Part shown: positions 10,652-22,695 of the stretch, piece by piece
Numbering within the stretch: position 1 is the stretch's first letter
How the letters are laid out: each line of letters starts with the position of its first letter
The notes under the pieces: model-generated
Database searches by the model: none
Seen by the model: only the letters and a program-made list of their open reading frames with translations
Told to the model about the DNA's origin: nothing
Made by a program: the position numbers and the translations under genes
Source: Tetrahymena thermophila SB210
Taxonomy: Eukaryota > Ciliophora > Oligohymenophorea > Hymenostomatida > Tetrahymenidae
DNA length: 64,000 bases
Reading direction: 5' to 3'
Assembly (NCBI RefSeq): GCF_000189635.1
Contig: NW_002476432.1
Location: forward strand, 310,001-374,000

Positions 10652-12968
10652 TCATTAATATATTAATAATTAAGATAAAATTCTTTATCTAAGTTGTCTA
10701 AACTTTAATTATTGTATTGACATCTTTTTAAAAAATCATTTAAATATTGTAATTGTAATTTTTTTGATTATAACAGTTCATTCTATTCTCTGAAGTGGTT
10801 TCCATATATTTCCTCTTATTTTTGATAATATTGATATAAGATAAATTTATTTATATTTATAAAAGAATAAAACAATACCTGATTAGTTAGTAAGTGTTAT
10901 ATTCTCCTTATTTTAGATTACTATTTCTGCCTCCATTCCAACAATCTATAAGGCAGCAAGTTATTCCTTGTTTAATAAAATCCTAATAGTTTTCTTTAGT
11001 AGTAAAATTTCTTTATAAAATGAAAAGAAATCTAAGCTATTATCAACATTTTTTTCAACTTGACTTATTATTTATTATTTAAATCCTTTAGAAGATAGAA
11101 ATTCCTTTCTTTTAATAAACATATTATTTTAATAATGATTTTTTTATAACTTCTTTTTAAAAAAAATAATAAATTATTAAAGATAATTTATATTAAAGAT
11201 TAACTTTGAAAAAATTCAAATATTTTTTTAGTTAAAATGTTGTATGATTGAGTTATGCTTAATATAGGAGTTTAATTTACTTTGGTTAAAAGAATATTTA
11301 TTCGAGCTTTGACTGCATGGATTTATTATTCAATGCTTAAAAATGCTAATTTAATTGCTTAATTGAATTTTGATACATTTTTTACTTTTTTCTTAAACGC
11401 CAGTAAAATTTAATTAATCTTTATCTATGTTTTCATGCTTACTTAAGATAGATTAATTCCTTTTTAGACTGATTTTGGAATCTTTTAATTGTTACTAAGA
11501 TTGCTGAACTAATTAATTATTTCATTCTAAATATTTTAGGAGTTTAATCATTTTCAATTAATTTTGAGAACTTGAATGTCATATAAAAGTTAATACCTTA
11601 TTTTTCTAATTAAATTTTTTTGTTCAATATTTTATCATCATTTATTCTTAATGAATCTAAAAATTTATCTGTTTATTTGACTGATGCTACAGTATCTTTT
11701 TTTAAATTTTAATTCTCATCATTATTTTATAGAAGTTATTAAAATACTTTTTAGCCAGATTTTGGTGTTAAACAAGGAAGAATAGAATTTTTTTATTTTC
11801 TTCAATATATCCAATACACTTTTCTTTAGTTTTTTCATCCTAAATAAAAAGTTTTTCTAAATTTTAAATGTTGAAATCAACTATTTTATTATGTTCTAAA
11901 ATATTCAAATATGTTTCTGAAAAAAAACTTTCATTAAAATAAAAAATATATCTCTTCTGATAAGATTTTATGCAAGCCTTCTACAATAAGATCCTAAAAG
12001 TAGCAATAAGGCTAGAGTGCTGTTACAAAGTGCTAAAACCTCTGTAAATAAAGAGTATTATATTTTAAAGTAAGTTACACTTTCATCTGAAATAAAGAAG
12101 ACTTGACAAAAATATTAAATACCTTTTGCTTCTATCATTTAATCACGATATATACTTAACTTTTCAAAGAATGCGTATAGGGCGAAGAAAAATTTTGTTC
12201 AGATTGAATTAATAAGCCTTATTACACTTTAGTTTATTAACTCTATACCCTTACCTCATTATAAGAGAAGGTATTTACCTAATTAATGAAGGTCTAAGTT
12301 CTGTATTAATATTCGTTTTACTGTGAAGTTGTGTTAAATTGAGAAACTTATATTTTTACATTTAACATAAAAGGTTCTTGATTAATAAAATTATCTACTG
12401 ATTATTAATCTGCACAATTATCAGGAACAAAAGATTTCCATTGATCAACATCTTAGCATCTATAAACAAGCAAATTTATGTAAGAAAAAATTAAATCGAG
12501 AATTAATAATACCAAAGCTGCGTTAGGTAGTTTACTAAAATTAAAGCAATTTAATCCTTTTAACTCTGGGTTTTAACATATTATATCTAACTATATAATT
12601 TAATTTTTAGTACCATTGGTTAGAAAAAAATTTCCAACAAGTACAATATATGTTTTATTATATTGTTCTTACTTTTAATTTAAGTATTAACCTGTGTAAA
12701 TATTTAAAAAATCAAACGCAAACATTTCATTGTTAACTTTGATATCAATACTTTCTGATATATAAGTTTATGATCTAAATTTAGGGTCCATCTATCCAAT
12801 GAAATATTAATATGATTAATATACAAAATAAATTAAAGTTATAGTAATTATCAATATTGTTAAAAATGCACCTAATGATGCCTTTTTTCTGAATCTTTAT
12901 CTACTAGAATTGAATTAAACAGGCTCAGAAAATAAGTCTAAACCTTTAAAAAATTCTACTAATTTCAT
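10652..12968 (-). pseudogene. Array copy 4: transmembrane protein with several frameshifts and a lost splice acceptor
   Basis: It belongs to the same branch as copies 2 and 5. From ATG 12968 the frame is open through TM1 and most of the ectodomain. A 1-nt deletion near 12145 then produces TGA at 12135-12137 (277 residues). A second 1-nt deletion lies near 11930 in the segment after TM2. At the 3' end of intron 1 the AG acceptor has become AT (plus strand 11121-11122 reads AT where others read CT). Exon 3 lacks one T of a T-run near 10675, which replaces the true C-terminus. The net exon 1 length is divisible as expected, so the shifts partly cancel. This is the most decayed near-full-length copy. 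Confidence 0.82.
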
Positions 12969-13555
12969 AGTTTTTCTTTTATTCTTTATCTCTACTTTAT
13001 TTGTCTATTATCAATTTCAATTTTAATTCTAAATAATTTAACCAGTAAAAATTAAATGTCTTTTCTAAATTTAAAAAATAAAGATTGTTTAGAGTTCACT
13101 CATAAGCACAAATAAGAATATATAAATAATTTATAGCAATATCTACCCATTTCAAAATTAGGAATCCAAAAAATTTTCTGAAAAAACTACATTACATAAA
13201 AAGAACAATTTTGAAGAAATCAAAAATTTGAAGTATAAAGTAGCAAATATATGTGCAAATTCACCTTTTGTACCATTCTAATTAGTTTCTGCAAAAAATT
13301 AATTCACAAATACTTAAAAGTTTTTAAAAAATGATAAAGGAAATTTAAATAACAAGTACAAATACTGACAAGCAATAATATAAAAAAAATACAAACAATT
13401 ATAGTTATTAATATTATTGAATCACTTGTTATTGTTGAAAATAAGTAAAAATAAGATAATGAAATAATTAATGTTATTTGTGTTCCTCTTTTGTTACAAA
13501 TTTATTCAAATAAGCTATTGATAGTCGAAAAGAATTAAATTTATATAAACAACTT
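12969..13555. other. Intergenic spacer between array copies 4 and 5
   Basis: No gene. The stretch 13160-13330 resembles 16060-16220 upstream of copy 5, so the 5' flank was duplicated together with the gene in this branch. Confidence 0.5.
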
Positions 13556-15889
13556 TCATTAATTTATTAGTAATGAAGATAAAATTCTTTTATCTAAATT
13601 ATCTAAACTTTAATTGTTGTATTGACATCTTTTTAAAAAGTCATTTATATATTGTAATTGTAATTCTTTTGATTATAGCAGTTCATACTATTCTCTGAAG
13701 TGGTTTCCATACATCTCGTCTTATTTTTGATAATATTGATATTAGATAAATTTATTTATATTGATAAAAGAATAAAACAATACCTGATTAGTTAGTAAGT
13801 GTTATATTCTCCTTATTTTAATTTATTATTTCTGCATCCATTCCAACAATCTATAATGCAGCAAGTTATTCCTTGTTTAATAAAATCATAACAGCTTTCT
13901 TTAGTAGTAAAATTTCTTTATAAAATGTAAAGAAATCTAAGCTATCATCAATACTCTTTTCAAAATGACTCATTATTTATTATTTCACTCCTTTAGAAAT
14001 TAGAAATTCCTTTCTTTTGATACACCTATGATATAAAAAATGATTTATTTTATATATCTTTTAAAAAAATAATCAAGAAAGATAATTAATAATAATGATT
14101 AAATTTGAAAAAATTCAAATATATTTTTAATTTAAATTTTTTTGTAATTGGTGTTTATATTTTATGTTTGATATACGAATTTAATTTACTTTGGTTAATA
14201 AATTATTTATTCAAGTTTTAACTACATAGATTTATCATTCAACATTTAAAAGTGCTAATTTAATTGCTTAATCGAATATTTATTATATTTATTACTTTTT
14301 TCTTAAACATTAGTAAAATTTGATTAATCTTTATCTATGTTTTCGTTTTTGCTGAATATAGATTAATTCCTTTTGAGACTGGTTTTAGAATCTCTCATCT
14401 GTTACTAGGGTTGCTGAACTATATATTTCTTTCTAAATATTTTAGGAGTTTAATCGTTTTCATTAAATTTCTAGAGTTTTAATGGCATTTAAAATTCAAT
14501 ACCTGAGTTATCTAATTTAATTTATTTATTCAATATTTTATCATCATTTATTCTTAATGAATCGAATAATTTATCTGTTTATTTGAATGAAGATACAGTA
14601 GCTTCTTTTACATAATCTTAATTTGCAATCTCATTATTATTTTATGTAAATTACTAAAACACTTTTTAGCTAGATTTTGGTGTTAAACAAGGAATAATAT
14701 AGTTTTTATTATTCTCTTCGGTATCTCCAATACACTTTTCTTTAGCTTATGCATCCTAGAGAATTAGATTTTCTTCAGTTTAAATGTTGATATCAACTAT
14801 TTTATTATGTTCTAAGATATTTAAATATGTTCCTGAAAAAAAATCCTTCATTAAAATAAAAAATATATCTCTTCTGATAAAATTCTATGCAAGTCTTCTA
14901 CAATAAGATCCTAAAAGTAGCAATAAGGCTAAAGTACTGTTACAAAGTGCTAAGACCTCTGTAAATATTGGATATTATATATTAAAGTAAGTTACGCTTT
15001 CATCTGAAATAAAGAAGACTTAACAAAAATAGTAAAGGCCTTTTGCTTCTATCATTTAATCGCGATTATAAACTTAACTTTTCAACGAATATGAATAGGG
15101 TGAAGAAAATTTTTGTTCAGATTAAATTAAAAACCCTTATTACACTTTAGTTTATTAACTCTATACCCTAACCTCATTATAAGAGAAGGTATTAACTTAA
15201 TTAATGAAGGTCTAAGTTCTATATTAAAATTCGATTTACTGAGAAGTTGTATTAAATTAAGAAACTTATGTTTTAACATTTAACATAAACGGTTCTAGAT
15301 TAATAAAGTTATCTACAGATTATTAATCTGCACAATTATCAGGAACAAAAGATTTCCATTAATCAACATCTTAGCATCTGTAAATAAGCAAATTTATGTA
15401 AGAAAAAATTGTGCTACGATCTAATAATACCAAAGCTGCGCTAGGTACTTTACTAAAATCAAAGCAGTTAAATCCTTCTAATTCTGGGCTTTAACATTTT
15501 ATTACATCTAACTATACAATTTAATTGTTAGTGCCATTGGTTAGAACAAAATATCCAACAAATACTAAGTATGTTTTATTATATTTTTCTTACTTTTAAT
15601 TTAAGTTTTAACCTGTGTAAATATTTAAAAAATCAAACCCAAACATTTCATTGTTAACTTAGATATCAATATTTTATGATACATAAGTTTATGATCTAAA
15701 TTTGGGATCCATTTATCCAGTGAAATATTGGTAGGATTAGTACACAAAATAAATGATGGTTATTAAGATAATTAATAATGTTAAAATTGCACCTAAAAAA
15801 GTCCTTTTTCTGAATCTCTGTCTACTAGAATTGAATTGAACAGGTTCAGAAAATAAGTCTAAACCTTTGAAAAATTCAACTAATTTCAT
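13556..15889 (-). CDS. Array copy 5: two-TM ectodomain protein, 701 aa
   Basis: Exon 1 is 14190-15889, exon 2 13784-14025 and exon 3 13556-13719; stop TGA 13556-13558. I translated the whole of exon 1 and found it open. It is the only intact member of the copy 2/4/5 branch, marked by the exon 1 end IIYQPK and intron 1 donor GTAAATT. The C-terminus is two codons shorter than in copies 6-18. Ectodomain cysteines lie in IKCQSPEL, NCFDF, YRCQDVD and DNCADQQ. TM2 is ALCNSTLALLLLLG. It provides the reference that shows copies 2 and 4 are broken. Confidence 0.87.
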
Positions 15890-16540
15890 TATTTTTCTTT
15901 TATCCTATATCTCTACTTTGCTTGTATATTTTCAATTAAATTCTGAATAATTTTTTCCTGTAAAATTTAAATTTCTTTTCTAAATTTAAATGATATTGAT
16001 TGTTTAAGAGTTCATTTAAATAATCACAAAACAGAATAATTAAATAATTTAGAGTAATACGTACGAATTGCAATTAGGAAGCCAAAGAAAAAAATCTAAT
16101 TTAATAACAGCGACGTTACAGAAAAAGAATAATTTAGAACAAATCAAAAATTTAAATCAAAAAGTAGAAAAGTAGCACATACCTGAATTAACATTTTACA
16201 TCCCTCTAATTAATTTCTGTAAAAAATGAGTTTTTTAAATTAAGTTTATTTTATAATAATTGATTTCTTAAAAAATATATCTATTTTATTACATTTAAAA
16301 ACTTTTCTTTAAAATATTTAATAAATAAATTAAATTTAACTATAATTTAAACTATTTTAAATATTCAATACTCTAATCAAAATAAAAAAAACATTTATTC
16401 ATCAATATAATTTAATTTTAAATTTACAATAATAGAATGGCTAAGAATTTATTATTTAAAAAATAATATCGCAAAATAAAAATTAGGTAATTAATTTTAC
16501 AATGCTTAATTTTGAATAATTTTAGCTTAATTAATCAATT
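15890..16540. other. Intergenic spacer between array copies 5 and 6
   Basis: No gene seen. The part 16060-16220 is the duplicated 5' flank shared with copy 4; the remainder is AT-rich. Confidence 0.45.
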
Positions 16541-18886
16541 TCACTAATTAATTAATAAGGAAGATAATATTCTTTTGTCAATATTATCCAGATTTGATCT
16601 ATTTTACTCACATTTTTTTAAGAAATCATTAATATATTATAATTATAATTCTTTTGATTAAAGAATTTCATATTGCTCCTTGAAGTGATTTTCAGTTGCT
16701 TCCTCTTATTTTAATAAGTAAATTTTTAAAATAAAAAATTATAAATAAATTAGATAATACCTGATAAATAATTCCTCTTTGAGTTTTCCTAATTTTTGCT
16801 TTGTTTTTCCAAATCAATTCCAATTACTTATAATGCAGCAAGCTATTATTTACTTAAAATAATCATAATAGCTTTCTTTATTAACAAAATATCTTTATAA
16901 AATTCATAATAATCTAAACCTTCATCTATCCGCTGCTCAATTTCACTAATAATCTATTCTTTCAATCCTTTAGATTTTAGAAACTCTTTTTTCTTACACA
17001 ACCTATCATAATTTATTAAATTACTTTAATCATTAAAAAATTATTTGAATGAAAATAAATAAAATAAAGAATAAAAATAAAGGTTTTAATGAATCAACTC
17101 AAAAATTGAGATTTCTTTTTATCATTAAATATTACAGATAAAAATAAAAATTGGCTTACTTAAATTAAAAGAGCATCTTTTCAACCTTTAGATGAACTGA
17201 TTTATCATTCAAATTAGAAAATATTTTATTTACTTGCTCATTTTTATTTTTAAAATTCTTAGTCTCAATTTCTTCAGCTTCAAATTAATTTGATTAACTC
17301 GCTTTATTTTATCTAGTTAAGCATTTAGGGGTTATAGATACTCTGTTTACAAGTTTGTTAGTAGAATCTTTCATAAATAACTAGAATTATTGTTATTATT
17401 ATTGCTAAATATTTCTAACTACACTTTAAGCATAATTCTTTTCATTTTAATCAGGCTTATTTAAATTTAGTCTGATCTAATAATCTGATTATTTATCTAA
17501 ATTGTCTTACTTGTTTATTATATTATCTTAATAAATTCTTAATGATTCTAAGAGATCATCTTTTTTTTAGTTTTAAGTTTGTAACTCCTCTAACACTTAG
17601 TCTTAACATGTATTTTATGTATAGTTAGTTTGATGCTATTAAAATAGTTTTTTGCAAGATTTTGGCGATAAAGATGGAATAAATATATTTTTTTAATTGT
17701 CTTCTTCATAATTTTTATTAAACATTTCTTCAGCTTATTCATCATGAATAATTTCACTTAATTAAGTTTAATTTTTGAGATTGACAATTTGATTATGCTA
17801 CATGATCTGTAAATATGTTCCTGAATAGAAGTGCTTCATTAAGATAAAAAAAATGTCTCTTCTGATAAATTTTTATGCTAGTTTCCTAGAAAAAGACCCT
17901 AAAAGCAGTAGCATTGTTAATGTACTATTGCAAAGTGCTAAAACCTCTGTAAAAATTGGATATTGTATGTGAAAGTAAGTTTAGCTTTCATCTAAATTAA
18001 TTACAATTTAACTTATACATTTAATACCAGTTTCTTATATAACTTGGTTGAGATTATATGAGTAAGAGGTGAGTTATTATGATAATGGAGATGAAAATGT
18101 TTGTTAATCCTAAACTATCAAACCTTACTATACTGAAGTAACTTAGTTTTGAATTTTTAACTCATTATACATGAAAGTATTAGCAGTATTTAAAAATATT
18201 TAACTTTTATATTACTACTAAATTTGATTTGAAGTTATATTAAATTAAGAAATTTATGTTCTTATTTAGAATTTAAAGGGAGAAGTATTGATAAATTAAT
18301 TTATTGATTATTCGTCAGCACAGTTATCTGGAATTGAAGTTTTAAATTAATCAACATCTTAGCATTTATAAACCATTAATAATATGAAAGAAAAAATACT
18401 TTGATGATCTTCTAGAATTAGCTAAGGATTTGGTAATTTGCTAAAATCAAAGCAGCTCAATCCTTACAAATCTTACCTTTAGCATTTAATTATGTCTAAA
18501 GGTACATTTAAATTGTTGCTACTACTATTAGTATTTGTATATTCAAAAACTGCTTTAAAAACTAAATATGTTTTATTTTATTGGGCCTATAATTAACTTA
18601 AGTATTATCCTTTTTAAACAGAGAAAAAATCAAAACCAAACATTTCATTGTTTAAATCAATTGTAATTTTGTCAGAAATAAAAGTTTGTTATCTGAATTT
18701 AGGGTCCATCAATCCAGCGAAATATTGGTAGGATTAATACACAAAATAAATTAGAGTTATTAAGATAATTGATATTGTTAAAATTGAACCTAAAATAGTC
18801 CTTTTTCTTAACCTTTATTTATTAGCGTTAAACTAAATTGACTCTGAGAAGATGTCAAAATCTTTTAAATATTCTACTATTTTCAT
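16541..18886 (-). CDS. Array copy 6: two-TM ectodomain protein, 710 aa
   Basis: Exon 1 is 17160-18886, exon 2 16761-17002 and exon 3 16541-16704. Exon 1 was read through without a TGA. The stop TGA (16541-16543) replaces a Gln codon two codons upstream of the stop used by neighbours, so the protein is two residues shorter at the end. Cys positions follow the family. The TM2 region has TLTMLLLLGSFSRK, where the usual Cys after TM2 is Ser. It is the first of the large branch comprising copies 6-18, which share the intron 1 donor GTAAGCC and the exon 1 end LFQFK. Confidence 0.86.
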
Positions 18887-19364
18887 TTAAATCTCTACTT
18901 ATTTTTATGTCTATTTAGTTTGCTTTTACTTTATTAATTTACTAAAAATTTTAGAAATTTCTAAGTTATTAATTTATAATATTAAATATTGTTTTTCCAA
19001 CTCAATATTAAAAAACTGTTATGATAGTTGAAAATAAATTTTAAGATCATAAAAAAACAATATATATACTCGTTCTTCAGCAAACAATGATGATTGACTG
19101 ACTAGTTAAGACTTAATAAAAATTTGAACAATTTCAGAATTATTTTTTTTATTTTTAAATATTTAATAATTTTTAATTTATATTCTGGTTAAATTAAAAA
19201 AATTTTTTTAAACAAAAAAATATGAGATATTAATAACATTTAATTTTGGTATTATTAGTTTTAAAATAACTTAGAATTTATTATTTTAAAAAATGTTATA
19301 ACAAAACATAAATTAAGTAATTAATTTTACAAAACATAATTTTAAGTAATCTGAGATAAATTAA
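18887..19364. other. Intergenic spacer between array copies 6 and 7
   Basis: It holds the conserved upstream block around 19065-19115, containing TTCTTCAGC ... GACTAGTTAAG, and otherwise AT-rich sequence. Confidence 0.45.
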
Positions 19365-20223
19365 TCAATTTTACTAATAAATTAACAAGGAAGATAAAAT
19401 TCTTTTGTCAATATTATCCAAATTTTATCTATTTTACTCACATTTTTTTAAGAAATCATTAATATATTATAATTACAATTCTTTTGATTAAAGAATTTCA
19501 TACTACTCCTTGAAATGATTTTCAGTTTTTTCCTCTTAATTTAATTAAATTTTTTTTAATAAAAAATTATAAATAAATTAGATAATACCTGATAAATAAT
19601 TCATCTTTGAGTTTTCCTAATTTTTACTTTTTTTTTCAATATCAATACCAATTACTTATAATGCAGCAAGTTACTATTTATTTAAAATCATCATAATAGC
19701 TTTCTTTATTAACAAAATTTCTTTATAAAATGCATAATAATCTAAACTTTCATCTATCCGCTACTCAATTTCACTAATAATCTATTAGTTCAGTCCTTTA
19801 GATTATAGAAACTCTTTTTTCTTACACAACCTATCACAATAATAATTTATTAAATTCTCTTATTTTAGTCATAAAATATTATTTAAATGAAAATAAATAA
19901 AATAAAGAATATAAATAAAAGTTTTAATTATTCAACTCAAAAATTGAGATTTCTTTTTAACATTAGATTTTACTGATTAAAATAAAAATTGGCTTACTTA
20001 AATTAAAAGAGCATCTTTTCAAGCTTTAGATGAACTTATTTATCATTCAAATTTGAAAATATTTTATTTACTTTCTCATTTTGTTTTTTAATATTCTTAG
20101 TCTCACTTTCTTAAGTTTTTAATTAATTCGATTAACTCGTTTTATTTTATTTATTTAAGTGTTTATGGGGTATAGATACTCCATTTGCAAACTTGCTACT
20201 AGAATCTTTCGTAAATAATTAGA

Positions 20224-20258
<35 letters not shown>

Positions 20259-21736
20259 ATATTTCTAATTACACTTTGAGTATAATTTTTTTCATTTTGA
20301 TTAGACTTATTTAAATTTAGTCTAATCTAATAATCTGGTTATTTATCTAAGTTGATTTACTTATTTATTATCTTATCTTAATTAATTCTTAATGATTCTA
20401 AAAAATCATCTGGTTTTTAGATTTAAGTTTGTAATTCTTCTAATACCTAGTCTTAACATGTATTTTATGAGTCACATAGCTGCTCTTATTAAAATAATTT
20501 TCTGCTAGATTTAGGAATTAAAGATGGAATAAATATATTTTTTTTATGTTATTCATCATAATTTTTATTTAATTTTTCTTCATCTTATTCATTAAGAGTA
20601 ATTTCATTTTATTAAGTTTAATTATTTAGATTAACAATTTGATTATTCTACATGATATTTAAATATGTTCCTGAAAAGAAGTCCTTCATTAAGATAAAAA
20701 AAATGTCTCTTCTAATAAAGTTTTATGCCAGTTTCCTACAAAATGAACCTAAAAGCAGTAACATTGCTAATGAGCTATTGCAAAGCGCTAAAACTTCTGT
20801 AAAAATTGGAAATTGTATGTGAAAGTAGGCTTAGCTTTCATCTACATCAATTATAATTTCACTTATACATTAAAGACCAGTGTCTTATATAATTTGGTTA
20901 CGGTCATGGGTGTAAGTGATAAGTTATTATGATAATGGGGATGAAAATGTTTGTTAATCTTAAACTATCAGACCTTACTAAACTGAAGTAACTTAGTTTT
21001 GAATTTTTAACTCATTATACATGAAAGTATTAGCAGTGTTAATTAATACTTAATTCTGATATTACTATTAAATTTGATTTGCGGTTATGTTAAATTAAGA
21101 AATTTATGTTTTTATTTAAAATTTAAAGGGAGAAGCATTTATTAATTAATTTATTGTTTATTCATCAGCACAATTATCTGGAATTGAAGTCTTAATAAAA
21201 TCAACATCTTAGCATTTATAAACAAATAATTTTATGTAAGAAAAAATACTTTAATGGTCTTTTAGAACTAGCTAAGGGTTAGACAATTTGCTAAAATCAA
21301 AGCAGTTCATTCCTTACAATTCTTACCTTTAGCATTTTATTATATCTAATGGTACATTTAAATTGTTGATATTACTATTAGAATTGGTAAATACAAAGCT
21401 TGCTTTAAAAACAATGTATGTTTTATTTTATTAGGACTATAATTAACTTAAGTATTATCCTTTTTAAACAGAGAAAAAATCAAAACCAAACATTTCATTG
21501 TTTAAATCAATATTAATCTAATCAGAAATAAAAGTTTGTTATCTGAATTTGGGATCCATTTATCCAGTGAAATATTGGTAGGATTAATACACAAAATAAA
21601 TGATAGTTATTAAGATAATTGATAAAGTTAAAATTGCACCTAAAAAAGTCCTTTTTCTTAACCTTTATCTACTAGCATTAAACTAGATTGATTCAGAGAA
21701 GATATCAAAATCTTTTAAAAATTCTACTAATTTCAT
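19365..21736 (-). CDS. Array copy 7: two-TM ectodomain protein, 716 aa (reference copy)
   Basis: Exon 1 is 19998-21736, exon 2 19589-19830, exon 3 19365-19534. Intron 1 is 167 nt (GTAAGCC..TAG), intron 2 is 54 nt (GTATTATC..AAG). All 716 codons were read. N-terminus 1-30 ends in a basic patch (RQRLRKR), so the N-end is probably cytosolic. TM1 is about 31-52. The ectodomain, about 57-305, has Cys135, 145, 175, 189 and 290 and N-glycosylation sequons at Asn104 and Asn216. TM2 is about 312-334. The conserved RRDIFFILMKDFFSGTY follows, then a Gln/Asn-rich tail with a poly-Gln run. Exons 2-3 encode a charged helical domain (FYKEILLIKKAIMMIL, KQQLAALQVIG, QYINDFLKKC). The family is a ciliate-type putative transmembrane protein of unknown function. 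A loose likeness of the N-terminus to ERGIC/Erv46 proteins is discussed under findings. Confidence 0.9.
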
Positions 21737-22183
21737 TAAATCTCTACTTATTTTTATGTCAATTAACTTTGTTTGCTCTTATTTTATTAATTTACTAAAA
21801 TTTGAAAAATTCTAAAGATCAAATAATAATAGATATTGTTTTTCAGCTCAATATTAAATAATTATTATCACAATTGAAAATAAATTTTAAATTCATAAAA
21901 ACACTATATATATACTCACTCTTCTGCAAATAATGATGATGGACAGACAAGTTAAGTAAGATTTAATAAAATTTGATATTGGACATGCAAAAAAAGTGGA
22001 CAATTTATTATATTTAACAGATTTTTTAAGTTTTACATTAGTTATTTTTTAAGAGATTAGAAACATTAATTTATTTAAATATATAATGATATATTTATTT
22101 AAAAGTAAAAAGCATTTTTTTTATTTTTGAAACTTTGTTCAAAAATACGTCTCATTTCTTAAAATTATTCTTTAAAAAATAAA
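21737..22183. other. 5' flank of array copy 7 and AT-rich spacer
   Basis: The conserved upstream block sits at about 21911-21955. From about 21985 on, the DNA resembles the region downstream of the broken P450 genes (GGACATGCAAAAAAAGTG is matched at 51265 and 55180 by GGGCATGCAAAAAAAGTG). The inserted P450 segment therefore begins here. Confidence 0.55.
21911..21955 (-). promoter_or_regulatory. Conserved upstream block of array copy 7
   Basis: It lies about 175-220 nt upstream of the ATG. Plus-strand landmarks are CTCTTCTGC, then AATAATGATGATG and GACAAGTTAA. Similar blocks lie at the same distance upstream of copies 6, 10, 12, 13, 16 and 17. Conservation in otherwise drifting AT-rich DNA suggests promoter or leader function, but shared descent alone could explain it. 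Confidence 0.4.
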
Positions 22184-22570
22184 TCATTTTCTAAGATCAA
22201 AATAAACAAAATTATCTGGATAAATACCATAAATTATTAATAAGTTTTTCACTAGGATAAAGTAAAATGTTATAGTTTAGAAAATTGTTTGAAAGCATGT
22301 ATTTTTCTTCAATTATAGCTAAATACTGTCCAATACAGTTTCTATGTCCTAAAGATAAAGGAGTAAAGTTAAAAGCATTATTTTATCTTTTTATTTTAAA
22401 AATGAACAAACAAATTAATAAAATAAATTTAAATGCTTCAATAAAAGAAGTAATTTTTTTAAGTAAGTTACTCTTATTAATTCATCCCATTTCAAATTTT
22501 ATCAGGATTTGGGTATAAGTTTAGACTGTTTTAGCTGTAGATAATTTGTATATTGACTAAATATTATGAT
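22184..22570 (-). pseudogene. Cytochrome P450 C-terminal fragment
   Basis: It is homologous to the last part of the intact P450 at 57.2-58.9 kb. Reading leftwards it retains the end of the penultimate segment and the whole heme-binding exon. The heme signature is still readable (LSLGHRNCIG, Cys ligand present). A small deletion just before the end shifts the last codons. The upstream parts (oxygen-binding I-helix and ExxR) are absent. At about 22570 the fragment joins a scrap of the array gene. It is dead DNA, probably a by-product of the P450/array shuffling. Confidence 0.75.
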
Positions 22571-22639
22571 CAAAAAAATATTTCACTAATAAGATTTTGA
22601 GCTAGTTTTCTACAAAATGTTCCTGTTACTAAAATATCT
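22571..22639 (-). pseudogene. Scrap of array gene (TM2 region) joined to the P450 fragment
   Basis: The plus strand AAAATATTTCACTAATAAG ... TTTTCTACAAAATGTTCCTG matches copy 3 at about 9255-9320, the sequence encoding TM2 and the following IRR segment. It matches copy 3 better than the neighbouring copies 7 and 8. It is bounded by the P450 fragment on one side and the 56-bp palindrome on the other. Confidence 0.7.
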
Positions 22640-22695
22640 AATCCAGGTTTTAAAATATGATGAACTGGATAGTATTATATTTTAATACCTGGATT
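22640..22695. repeat. 56-bp palindromic element, copy A
   Basis: 19-bp arms AATCCAGG(T)TTTAAAATAT and ATATTTTAATACCTGGATT flank an 18-nt centre. One arm base differs from a perfect match. The same element occurs at 52897-52952 and 56761-56816 in the same setting. Confidence 0.8.
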
